Source: Heterobasidion occidentale
Lineage: Eukaryota; Basidiomycota; Agaricomycetes; Russulales; Bondarzewiaceae
Direction: 5' to 3'
Assembly: GCA_039111635.1 (NCBI GenBank)
Contig: JBCAQO010000016.1
Coordinates: forward strand, 62,001-126,000
Length of the DNA stretch: 64,000 nucleotides
The translations under genes were made by a program, and so were the position numbers. The number at the start of each line of letters is the position of its first letter. Position 1 is the stretch's first letter. Below the pieces are notes generated by a model that saw nothing but the letters and a program-made list of their open reading frames with translations, was not told where the DNA came from and did not search any database. This document shows, piece after piece, positions 34,944 through 44,922 of this stretch.

Positions 34944-35138
34944 CAGGAGCTACAAAAGCAGACCAACCGAGGATTGGCATGGCCAGGCAAACGACTATGA
35001 CCCCTTTCGACCCCACTTTAGCCACGGTGGCCATTTACACCATTGTCGCAACTCTGGCTCTCACCGCTGTCTCCATCGCCATTGCCCTCATCCTCAGATC
35101 TCTTCACGCCGCTGCTACCATTGGTATCTCCTCCACTG

Positions 35139-35146
35139 TATAAAAG
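35139..35146 (+). promoter_or_regulatory. Internal TATA box upstream of family 2 ORF3
   Basis: TATAAAAG, 57 nt before the ORF3 ATG at 35196 and about 195 nt after the pol stop. The same arrangement occurs in family 1, which suggests a separate mRNA for ORF3. Confidence 0.55.
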
Positions 35147-35195
35147 ACACCCTGCATCAGGCAGAGACATTCCTCAGCATCCCAGCTACAATTGA

Positions 35196-37037
35196 ATGTC
35201 CCTCGCTCCTACACACCTCCTCTTAGCTCACTCCCCCCGCTATATTCTCAGCAACATCAGAATGACTTCAGCCACGACCTCCCCTCACGCCTCCAACACC
35301 TCTTCCCCCAACCCCTTCATCCTCCGCACCATCACCCCTCCCACTGCCACCCCCACACTCGTTGATGACTCGGGCTCGGACTTCGACAGTGAAGATGACA
35401 TCCCCTCGGAAGGCGTCCATGTCGCCGACCCACTCACGAAATTTATCATCCCCCGCTTCCCGGCTCAAATGCCAAACCCCCACATTGTCGTCCCCCAACT
35501 AGTGTTCGCAGTACACAACGAGAACCCCCGCTTCCGCATCCGTGCACTCCCCAGCCTGCTCCACGACCTCCACCTCTATCAAGATCTGTCTACCGACAAC
35601 AGCATCTATCACCTCACGCTCGCTGAGGACGAGGCCCCCATTATCTTGAACCAACCGGGCCTGAAAGACCCACACGCCTTCCTTTTTTATTTACAGCAAG
35701 CTGTCCTGGTGCAATGTTACCAAGTATTCTCTGGGCCACTCACCCAGACCCAGGCCATCCTCCTCACCAACATCACCATCACCTCCTACCACATGAGAGG
35801 GCTAACTAACCTCCCCGCCATCCACAATGACATGATCAACTTCCGACTAGGCGGGATCTTTAGTAGCAGCTCCATCCTTCTCCAAACGCACACCATACCA
35901 GTTTGGCTCAACACGCTGGCTCGAATCCGCTACAAAGAAAACACAATCCGTTGGTTGCGTTTCATAGGGCTCAATGGGACACGTCTGGAGATCGAGGAGT
36001 ACGTCCCTAAGGGACTGTTACCAACCCACTCTTTCCCCCTCAACAGTCAAGGAGTTCACCCCATCGCAAGCTACTGGCCAGGCGGAAGTATCCCAGAAGA
36101 TAATGTTAGGCCCTGGGTAATGACTAAACCGGACATACAGGAGCAAGGCTTCCACCCAATCGACATTGAAGCACCCATGGCCGTTGATTCCTCCGCCGTC
36201 ATGGAACCTGAACTCCCGGCCACCGAGCCTTTTGGCTTTCGACCTACCAAAGAGGAAACCGAGCAGTTCATGCGACCCACCAGTCCCCCTTATGACCCCG
36301 AACAGGTCGTCCGGGATCACCAGATACTTCAGCCACTACCGGTACCACCCCCGTCACCCCTTGCTGTGTCCCCATCCCCTCCCCTACTTGGCAACGACCT
36401 CGCCCACCCTATCATTGTTGACGAAACCTCCCCCCAGTTGCCGGACATTCCTGTTGCAACTGAAGAAGGATGGCCCGCAGACACAATGGACTCCGAAAAT
36501 GTCTGGCCTAACCCGCCTACTCTCCCGCCTTCTCCACCCACCGACCCCCTCACTTGTACCTGCTGGGAATGCAGACGCGCTGGCCATCTCGTCGTGGGAT
36601 GTCCAATCACGGGCATTAGACAGAGAACAGACGTTACGGCGCGCGGCTTTCTTCAAGACTATGACAGGCATTGCTTGCAGTCCCGTAGACTTTGTCTGCA
36701 GATGGATCGAACGGCTGAGAAATACGGATACCACAAGCAGGCGTTGGACCACTTGATCGACACTGCCAACTGGACCGGGTACCCACCCGCAACATCCCCA
36801 CCTTCGACAAGGCCCACACAAGGAAACCCTCCCCTGTCATTGGTGCACCCGCCAAACACCGAAGAATTGTATAGAGAGGGGGTAGTGTTAGGACCACGTC
36901 CTAACACGTGCTTCGCACGTGAATGGATGGGCTGGTCAAGTGCTTCGGATGTGTTACAGACTCAGACCATTCCCCATGACTCATTACTATTTACATGCTC
37001 GCTGCATGAATGCTTACTTACGGTTCCTGGTTCTTGA
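35196..37037 (+). CDS. Third ORF of family 2 with a CCHC zinc knuckle
   Basis: 613 uninterrupted residues (or from MTSATTSPHA at 35262). The N-terminal about 75 residues are Ser/Thr/Pro-rich and end in an acidic patch (DDSGSDFDSEDD). A globular-looking part follows to about residue 320 (LVFAVHNENPRFRIRAL; WLNTLARIRYKENTIRWLRF), then a Pro-rich acidic linker and a CCHC knuckle CWECRRAGHLVVGC near residues 455-468. The last about 50 residues are encoded by the 3' LTR. It is intact while pol of the same element is full of stops. Function unknown: the knuckle suggests nucleic-acid binding, like a second Gag, and there is no signal peptide or membrane segment to support an envelope role. Confidence 0.8.
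   Translation: MSLAPTHLLLAHSPRYILSNIRMTSATTSPHASNTSSPNPFILRTITPPTATPTLVDDSGSDFDSEDDIPSEGVHVADPLTKFIIPRFPAQMPNPHIVVPQLVFAVHNENPRFRIRALPSLLHDLHLYQDLSTDNSIYHLTLAEDEAPIILNQPGLKDPHAFLFYLQQAVLVQCYQVFSGPLTQTQAILLTNITITSYHMRGLTNLPAIHNDMINFRLGGIFSSSSILLQTHTIPVWLNTLARIRYKENTIRWLRFIGLNGTRLEIEEYVPKGLLPTHSFPLNSQGVHPIASYWPGGSIPEDNVRPWVMTKPDIQEQGFHPIDIEAPMAVDSSAVMEPELPATEPFGFRPTKEETEQFMRPTSPPYDPEQVVRDHQILQPLPVPPPSPLAVSPSPPLLGNDLAHPIIVDETSPQLPDIPVATEEGWPADTMDSENVWPNPPTLPPSPPTDPLTCTCWECRRAGHLVVGCPITGIRQRTDVTARGFLQDYDRHCLQSRRLCLQMDRTAEKYGYHKQALDHLIDTANWTGYPPATSPPSTRPTQGNPPLSLVHPPNTEELYREGVVLGPRPNTCFAREWMGWSSASDVLQTQTIPHDSLLFTCSLHECLLTVPGS
36874..36885 (+). promoter_or_regulatory. Polypurine tract of family 2
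   Basis: GAGAGGGGGTAG directly before the 3' LTR (TGTTAGG). It lies inside ORF3 and is nearly the same as the family 1 tract AGAAAGGGGGTAA. Confidence 0.7.
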
Positions 37038-37729
37038 TGCGGACAGACTTTAGTTCCTGGCCCTGTTCCTGGTTCCTGATCGATCGTGATGTGCTTCGGC
37101 ATTTCATATGGATGTGGACAGACATTAGTACCCCAGTACTATACTTAGATCGATGAGACATCTTAGCTTACGGATCTCGATTGTTGACTTCGGTACCTGA
37201 GAAGCGCACAGACCAGATCGCCATCCTGCCCTAGATACTTCTTTGTATATTTAGCCAGGATGAGCTTCTAAGAAGCTCAGCTCATTCACCTGTAATACAC
37301 TTGATCTCTGCACTGCACCCGGTGTCTGGCTAACTTTCTAGCCCACACTTTGTGATCTCTGTCAGATCTGAGAAACTCTTTACACGGTCTGAAGACGCAC
37401 TGGACTCGTCTCCCTTCCCTCCCCTCCCTCTACTCATCCGCTTCTACACCAGGCTAGCTGCCTTCCGTGTTCTCAGTTGGACACCCCCTCGTGTCATCTG
37501 TTGGACAGGAGAAGATCATCTGGTTCCTCCTCATCATCAAGAAGACCTCGAAGATCACCTTCTTAATCTCTTTGAGAACAAAGCAGACAGTGACCCCGAG
37601 TTCCTTGAAAGAGCTCAAAGGCGATCCATTGTCTTTATCTATTGGAGTCTACGACTGTACGAACCAGTGGAGGTTTAGCCTAGGGACCCCTTCGTGCATT
37701 GGTGCACATGATAGGTCTCCGACCTAACA
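36886..37729 (+). repeat. 3' LTR of family 2 element (844 bp)
   Basis: TGTTAGGACCACG to GACCTAACA, the same length as the 5' LTR. Differences, mostly transitions, fall in the first about 460 bp and in the last 25 bp. It contains the C-terminal coding part of ORF3. Confidence 0.95.
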
Positions 37730-38295
37730 GGGGTGGACGAAGTCTCAACTGTATCAGGCAATGATACAGGAGGGAATAATGTTTGTTCGTATTCGAAGAT
37801 ACGAAGGGGCAAAGGTAGCAGTAAGGAGACTGCTACTGAACAAAGGTTCCACTGTAGGAAGACAGTGGGTGAACAAAGGAGAATAGACTGAAGATCCTCA
37901 GCCTATTCTATGGGCCTTATATACTGTATAGGGTATAGGGTAAGAGTCCATATGCTTCTCCAGGTATCCATCCCAGGAGAGCTGTGGTCGCCGTCTCTCT
38001 CAGCCGGTGCCTACTCTTGTACTTCTCCAGTTGCACCAATCCATCCTGGTGTGACGAGGTGCTTACCCATAAGCCCTAAGCCCATGGCATGTGAATGCCT
38101 ATCTTATCAATCTGCTGTACCCATGACCCTCCCATATACCCTCTACCGATGTCTTGAAGAACCATCGGTCTAGTCAGCTCTTAAGGACATGCCGAATACC
38201 TTGATGTACGCTCCGTAGTGGAGCCGCCTAGCATGTGATGCTTGATCCATCGAATAGACTAGCCCCGACGGGCCCCAATTGGTCAAGTCATAACA
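37730..38295 (-). repeat. Family 1 solo LTR, right part
   Basis: The remaining about 560 bp of the split minus-strand solo LTR. It begins with the GGGGT duplication created by family 2 and ends GGTCAAGTCATAACA at 38295, followed by GCAGG. TATATAAGG and AGTCTATTCT are present on the minus strand. Inserted extra bases lie in the variable segment (CGAAGGGGCAAAGGTAGC near 37802). Confidence 0.92.
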
Positions 38296-38300
38296 GCAGG

Positions 38301-38615
38301 GGAGCTATGGGAGGTTCAATTAGCTAATCAAGTTGAGTCCACATCCTGCACAAGGCTTGTACATTAATGTGGGCTGCTAGTGCAGCGGATGAGGCTTTTC
38401 TAGGAAAATGATGTTAATGATGGTATGCACAAAGCACAATTGCCTCCAGAAGAACATGTATACAAAACAATGTGGTATGACATGGAGCGCACCCTCGATG
38501 CAGTGCCTGCACAGGTGGAAGATAGGTGCACAAACTTGCTCTCTTTTTCTTCCTTTGTTTCTCTGCTAACGCAATGGCATGTTGGTCTGCATGTAGGCAC
38601 TGATTCTGGCACAGG
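38301..38615. other. Unclassified flank between solo LTR and element E
   Basis: About 315 bp, not repeated elsewhere in the window. A short plus-strand reading from about 38425 (PPEEHVYKTMWYDMERTLDAV) looks protein-like and may be a relic of an older gene or transposase, but no family is recognised. Confidence 0.4.
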
Positions 38616-39203
38616 TGTTATGACTTGACCGATTGGGGCCCTTCGCGGCTGGTCTATCCGATGAATCAAGCATCACATGCTAAGCGGCTCTACTACGGAG
38701 CGTACATCAAGGTATTCGGCATGTCCTTAGGAGCCGACTAGACCGATGGTTCTTCAAGACATCGGTAGAGGCTACATTAGAGGGACACGAGGCTCACGAG
38801 GTTCACACAGTGATAAGAGAGGCATTCACATGCCATGGGCTTAGGGCTTATGGGTAAGCACCTTGTCGCACCAGGATGGATCCATGTGACTAGAGAAGTA
38901 CAAGAGTAGGCACCGACCAAGAGAGACGGTGGCCACAGCTCTCCTGGGATGGAAACCCAGAGAAGCACACGGACTCTTACCCGATACCCTATACAGTATA
39001 TAAGGCCCATACAATAGGCTGAGGATCTTCAGTCTATTCTCTTCATTCCTACACAGTCTACACACTGTGTAACTTAGAGCCAATTATTATTCCCTCCTGT
39101 ATCGTTGCCCGGTACAGTCGAGACTTTGCCCACCACTCAGTCCTTCGTGCAACCTAGGGAAGAACCTGTTACTCTTGGGTTACTGAACGAGCAGTTCGTA
39201 ACA
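38616..39203 (+). repeat. 5' LTR of element E (588 bp)
   Basis: TGTTATGACTTGACC to CAGTTCGTAACA. TATATAAGG lies at 38997-39005 and AGTCTATTCT at 39031-39040. The segment after the RNA start (TACACAGTCTACACACTG) differs from the 3' LTR. Confidence 0.94.
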
Positions 39204-39205
39204 CT

Positions 39206-39215
39206 AGAATAGACT
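39206..39215 (+). promoter_or_regulatory. Primer-binding site of element E, self-priming type
   Basis: AGAATAGACT two bases after the LTR, complementary to 39031-39040. The same pairing is found in A and C. Confidence 0.65.
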
Positions 39216-39689
39216 CGCTTTTGCCCCTACCTTGCACCACACTCTGCTTGCTGCCACACTCTCTCTCACAACCCTCATCGGTGGCATAGACACCCACCGA
39301 AGAGAGTTACTTCACACACCCTGGAGCAAGACCTAGGCCTAGGATTTCCACCAGGCACTAGACGAACCCATAACCAACTCCGACAGAACAATCATCCTAT
39401 CCATCAAAGAGAAAACCGCTGGTATTACTCTGACACCAATCGGCCAGCACCCCCAAACTTTGATAACTGCTCGTACCGAGAAGGACAATATTTCTTCACA
39501 AGAGAAGACGAAACAGAAGCTGAGTGGGCTTGGGACAAAATAGCAGAAGACTGGGTAGAGCCACCCCAGTACAGAAACCCCGAACCGGAAATCCCGGATA
39601 CATCAGAAGAAGAAGAAGGAACATCCGAGTCCGAATCCTCGGATATTCAAACACCAATCAATACCCGAAACATTGAAGACAATACCATT

Positions 39690-40932
39690 ATGTCGACAAA
39701 CCCTACAGACCCCCCCGCACTCGTATCGTCGGGAAGGGGCAAGCTCAAACTCCCTGATAACTTCGAGGGAGACTGAACACAATCACAGAAATCCATCATG
39801 AATTGCCTCCTTCTTTTCACGGCAGAATCAGACCAATACAAGATGGATGTGGATAAAGTTTCCCTCACCCTCTCATGTATAAGATATAGAACAACCGGCG
39901 TCTAAGCCGAAAGTTTCCTGAAGAAGACAGTGGGGGCGACCCCGCCCAAAGACCCCGGGACTTGGGCCGACTTTTATGACAGGGACTTGGGCCGACTTTT
40001 ATGACAGGTTTAAACTCCAGTTCAAGGAGACAAACCTTCTGGACAAAGCCCGAAGCGCTCTCATGTCTTTCTCTCAAGGGAAGATGACGGTGGATGAATA
40101 CTCAAATCAGTTCATCCTTATAGCCGCCGACGCCGACATCACCGATAAGGAACAAGTTCCTTACTTCCAGAGGGGGCTTGATCCGAGGGTCATGGACAAG
40201 ATCTATGACAAGGAAACACCGCCAAGAGACACGATCCAAGATTGGGTCAATACTGCCTGTGAAATAGATGGACGCTTGAGAGCCCGAAGTGCTCAAAAGG
40301 CGATCCTCGCCAACTCCACCTCATTCCGAAGTGACTTCCTCAATCGCTTTCACCTCCAACCTGCATGTTGTTATAACTCTACCACCGCACCTCGTAGAAT
40401 GAACAACCAGGTAGTTGACATGGACATTGACGCCTCTCAAAAGAGGGATGCTGCTCGCCAGAAATGCACCTATGATGGCAAGCTCACCACCCGTTGTTTT
40501 AACTGTGGGAAATCAGGGCATTGGGTGTCTGACTGTTGTTCTACTCGTAGAGGTGTTCCCCCGTCTCGAGGAAATCCGTGCAAGCCGATGGGCGGAGGAG
40601 GTAGAAGAACTCGCGCTACAGACATGGAGGATGAAGACGAGCAAGAATCCCCGCTGGGAGATGATGTGGGACTTCATCGAAGACTGGAGAAGGGGAGTTC
40701 TCATAGCCACCACCGTCGGGTATCACAACCTGGTAATTCGGTGGAACGTGAGGACCCTTCTGCGAGAAGGGGAGGATTACGCCAGAGCAATGGAGAGCGC
40801 TACGTACCGCCTAACGGACGACGAAGCAACGGACCCGTCCGTGATACTGATGGCGTCCGAGCACTCTTCCAAGAAGTAGGGGAGGCCAAGGCCAAACAAA
40901 TGTTGGTGGATCTGGCAGAGGATTTTTCCTGA
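39690..40932 (+). pseudogene. gag: Gag of element E, stops and tandem duplication
   Basis: Starts MSTNPTDPPAL at 39690. Stops near 39775 and 39903, and an exact 25-bp tandem duplication (39957-39981 and 39982-40006), break the frame in the first third. From 39976 the frame is open to the normal end MLVDLAEDFS, with the CCHC knuckle CFNCGKSGHWVSDC. Upstream of the ATG, the Gag frame is open back to the PBS without any ATG. Confidence 0.88.
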
Positions 40933-41009
40933 CCTCTCCTTCACCAGCCGAAGAGAGAGGATCAAGGAAACTCGAGTACAACTCCCCATCATATATTTGG
41001 ATTGGAGCA

Positions 41010-44000
41010 ATGAACAGCCACATCATTACTCCTATTCGACTTGACGTGCAATTGACAACTCGAGGAAGAAGCGCTGGAGCCAGAGCCACCATCGACTCAG
41101 CATGTGAAGGGATTTTGGTGAATGAGAGATGGGTACAGAAGCACAACCTTCCCACCTATCCCTTAAACCGCCCCATCTGCATTTGCAACGTCAATGACAC
41201 CATCAACAAGGCAGGCCTCATTCAACGAGGCCTAGACGCGAATCTCACCATCAAGGACAGACAAGGGAGAACTCACACCGAACGCGTCCAGATGTTCATC
41301 ACCAATCTAGGGAAAGACGACATGCTCCTAGGAACAGATTGGTTGAAATACCACAACCCCTCCATCGGGTGGAGGCGCCGTGAAGTACACTTTGATCGAT
41401 GCCCCAGAGATTGCCAACAACCATATGGGTTTACCAAGGCAAGGGAAGAGCCTACCAAGAAGGCATGGCTAGCGAAACTACGCGGTGACAAGATTCCTCA
41501 GCGGACAAAGCCGTGTCTTGTCTCTGAGCCGGTAGGACCCTTGTGGACTTGGACTAAAGAACAGTGGGACCAAGTACCTACGAAGGAATGGAAAACTCGG
41601 TTCATGGAGCTGCTCGAGCACAAATCCTGACAACGCAAGGCTTGGAAATGGCTTGAGGAACAAGTAACCGAAAGGAAGGAACGCTGGCAAGCTCAGCAAG
41701 AGGTAGCCCAGGGCGAAACTTCAAGGGAAGTCGCTGAAGAAGCGCAAACACTGTTTGACTCCTCCGCAACAGATAGCGCAGGAGAACCCATCATTAGAAA
41801 GGTTGCTCCAGAGCCCTCAGGGTTCGCAAGCTTTGATGAAGACCTGGAGGAAGAAATCGACACCACCGACTTGAAGAGTCGGGTGCCGACGGAATATCAT
41901 TCTTACCTCGACATCTTCAGCAAAAGACGGTCGCAAAGGCTTCCCCAACATACGATATGGGACCATGCGATAAACCTCAAGCCATCTTTTGTACCCCAGG
42001 CCCCACGGATATTTCCTCTAAGCCCGGAAAAACATGATGAGCTAGGGAAATTCGTCAAGGAGCACCTTTTTAGGGGAACAATACGTCGGTCAACAGCATA
42101 TAGCGCGGCCTCTTTCTTCTTTATAAACAAGAAGGATGGGAAGCTCCGTCCGGTACAAGATTATTGCCACCTCAACAAACACACCATTCAAGATGTCTGC
42201 CCTCTACCATTAATCCAAGAACTGCTGGATATTATTCGAGGAGCAACAGTATTTTCAAAACTCGACGTTCGGTGGGGATATAACAACGTGCGCATCAAGG
42301 AAGGGGACGAATCCAAGGCAGCCTTTGTAACGCCCCTGGGACTTTTCGAACCCACGGTGATGTTCTTCAGACTTTGCAACTCCCCAGGGACCTTCCAGGC
42401 CATGATGAACATGATCTTCCAGGAACTCATCCTGGCCCGGAAAATCGTAGTATACATGGACGACATCCTCATCTTCACGAAAACCACAGCGGAACACATT
42501 TTGATTGTTTGGTGGGTCCTTCAAATCCTGCGCGACAATGATCTTTACCTGAAACCAGAGAAATGCGAATTCCACAAGGAAAAGCTAAACTACCTTGGGT
42601 ACACAATTTCAAAAGACCACGTCGCTATGGAAGACTCGAAGATTGAGGCGATCCAGGAGTGGCCCATCCCACGCACAGTCCGTGACATCCGTTCTTTCTT
42701 GGGCTTAGGGAACTTTTACCGTTGATTCATCGACAAGTTCTCCTTAATCGCTTGGCCCCTGCACGACCTCACAAAGAAAGACACGAGATGGGACTGGACT
42801 ACGGAGTGCCAACAGGCGTTTGACCGATTGAAGAAAGCCTTCATCAGTCAACCCGTCCTATTATACCCTGATCCGATGCGCCCCTACCGGCTCGTCACTG
42901 ATGCTTCGCTCGCTGCATACAGTGCAGTCCTCTTACAGGAAGGACCTGATAACGACTGGCACCCCGTTGCCTACCTCTCGGGATCGTTCTCACCACCCGA
43001 ACGAAATTATGATGTGCATGATCGCGAACTCCTCGCTATCATCAAGGTGCTGGAACACTGGAAGCATTACCTCGAAGGCGCTAGACACCCCTTTGAAGTC
43101 TGGACGGACCACAAGAACTTGGAACACTTTCAGACCGCGCGCGACCTGTCAAGGCGACAAGTGCGCTGGAGTCTGTTTTTGTCCCGATTTGACTTCCAAC
43201 TCAGTTACAGAGCTGGAACTACTAATCACGCTGATGCTCTGTCCAGGCGTCCAGACCTTACTGAGGGGGTGGAATCTGATAACAAGGCACAGACTCTGCT
43301 CCCGTCCAAACTTTTCACCAAATCCAGTGAAACCTTGGTAGAGCCAAGCGAAGGCATACACGTCAAAGTAACGGAACTCGTATCCTCGGACATCCTCTCC
43401 CTTATCCGACACTCGCGCTCGGAACACAACTTGCTAGTTGATGTCGCCCTCAAGAAATTGCTGGAAAAGGGACCGAGAGCGATGAAGGGCGACCTAGGAA
43501 AATGGACACATGAGAATGGCATTACAAGACACGACGGCTACATATGTGTCCCAAAGGACGACCTCCTCCGACGATTGATTGTCAAAACACACCATGACAC
43601 TATGGCTACAGGACACCCTGGCCGAGCAAAAACCTTGGAATTAGTACAGCGCCATTATTGGTGGTCCAGTATGACCAAATTTGTACATCAATATGTGGAT
43701 GGATGCGCAGTCTGTCAGTCCACCAAGAATCTGCCCCACAGGACCCATCCACCGATACAACCATTGGAAACTACAAACACCCCTTGGCGTTTTATCTCAA
43801 CCGACTTCGTAACAGACCTCCCGGAAAGCAGAGGCTACGACTCGATAAACGTAGTGGTCGACCAAGGCCTGTCAAAAGAAATAGTCATAACTCCGTGCAA
43901 GAAGACGATCACGGCTGAAGAGACTACGACGCTTTTCCAGGACAACATGTTCAAACGATACGGTCTACCGACCAAGGTGGTGTCCGACAGAGGTCCCCAA

Positions 44001-44864
44001 TTTGCGGCAAAGTTCACAAGGGAACTATGGAAAGGGATGGGAATCACCCCTGCCCTCAGCACGGCTTATCATCCCCAAACAGACGGAGAAACGGAACGGG
44101 TGAACCAAGAGATTGAGCAATTCCTGCGAGTTTTCTGCAACTACCATCAAGACAACTGGGTAGACTTGATCCCCTTTGCAGAATTCTCCCACAACACCCA
44201 AAGACACTCCGCCACTGGGAAGTCGCCGTTTGAAGTCCTCTACGGGTTCTGTCCACCATATTCGGTTGATTCAGCTCTGGAGACCAAGGTGCCCGCAGTA
44301 ACTGAACATTTGCAGCTAATCAAGGAAGTCCAAGAAGATGCGGCTGCCAGTCTACAAATAGCGGCGCAGCACGCCAAGGACCGGGACCTGCACAGAAAAC
44401 TTCTGCAATGGGAAGTGGGGACCCAAGTTTGGTTAGAAGGAACCCACATTCGGACGACTCATCCGAAATTCAAGCTGGCACCTAGGCGCTATGGCCCCTT
44501 TTCAGTGACCGAAAGAATCGGTCCTCTGGCTTATCGGCTGAAGATACCTGAAATGTGGAAGATACACCCGGTTTTTCATGCCTCCGTCCTCACGGAATAT
44601 CACAAGACAAAGGCCCACGGAAGGAACTTCCCCAGACCTGCCCCGGAGATCCTGAACGAAGAAGAGCACTATGAAGTGGAGGCCATTCTAGATTCGAGAC
44701 GTCAGGGATGAGGGACCAAGTACCTCGTCAAGTGGGTCGGATACTCCGAGGCCGATAACACTTGGGAACCCTTTGCCCTCCTCAAAGATACGGCTGATGA
44801 GGCGCTTCATGAATTCCACGAAAGCTACCCAGACAAGCCCCGACCGGCGGCGCTTAGGCTTTAG
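41010..44864 (+). pseudogene. pol: Pol of element E, one frame with three CGA-to-TGA stops
   Basis: A single frame of 1284 codons from MNSHIITPIRL to the TAG at 44862. It contains a protease with IDSAC (41091-41105); RT with FFINKKDGKLRPVQDY and YMDD near 42452; RNase H (LVTDASLAAY); an integrase with an HHCC finger (HPGRAKTLELV...CAVCQSTKN), the DDE core ([23 protein letters not shown]) and a GPF/Y-type module (RRYGPF); and a chromodomain (KYLVKWVGYSEADNTWEPF) near 44715-44790. In-frame TGA codons at 41628, 42723 and 44709 are each CGA in copy C. Apart from these the frame is whole, so this copy was active not long before decay. Confidence 0.92.
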
Positions 44865-44869
44865 AAAGG

Positions 44870-44878
44870 TATAAAAGG
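44870..44878 (+). promoter_or_regulatory. Internal TATA box upstream of family 1 ORF3
   Basis: TATAAAAGG, six bases after the pol stop and 53 nt before the ORF3 ATG. D and B have TATATAAGG at the same place. It would give ORF3 its own short mRNA. Confidence 0.55.
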
Positions 44879-44922
44879 GAGACCCCCCGTCCTTTTCAAA
44901 GCAAGGATCCCCCCACTAGTAC

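Larger units (their letters stand above)
27314..37729 (+). mobile_element. Family 2 chromovirus, complete 10.4-kb element
   Basis: Two 844-bp LTRs, a PBS, a decayed upstream ORF, gag, pol with chromodomain, an internal TATA box, a long third ORF and a polypurine tract. It is flanked by GGGGT on both sides (27309-27313 and 37730-37734). It sits inside a family 1 solo LTR. The LTRs differ at roughly 27 positions, so the insertion is not recent. Gag and ORF3 are open, while pol carries several stops and a frameshift. Confidence 0.95.

Noticed and set aside
35196..37037. Envelope protein in the ORF3 position
   Set aside because: No signal peptide, no transmembrane segment and no Cys-rich ectodomain; the zinc knuckle points to nucleic-acid binding instead.
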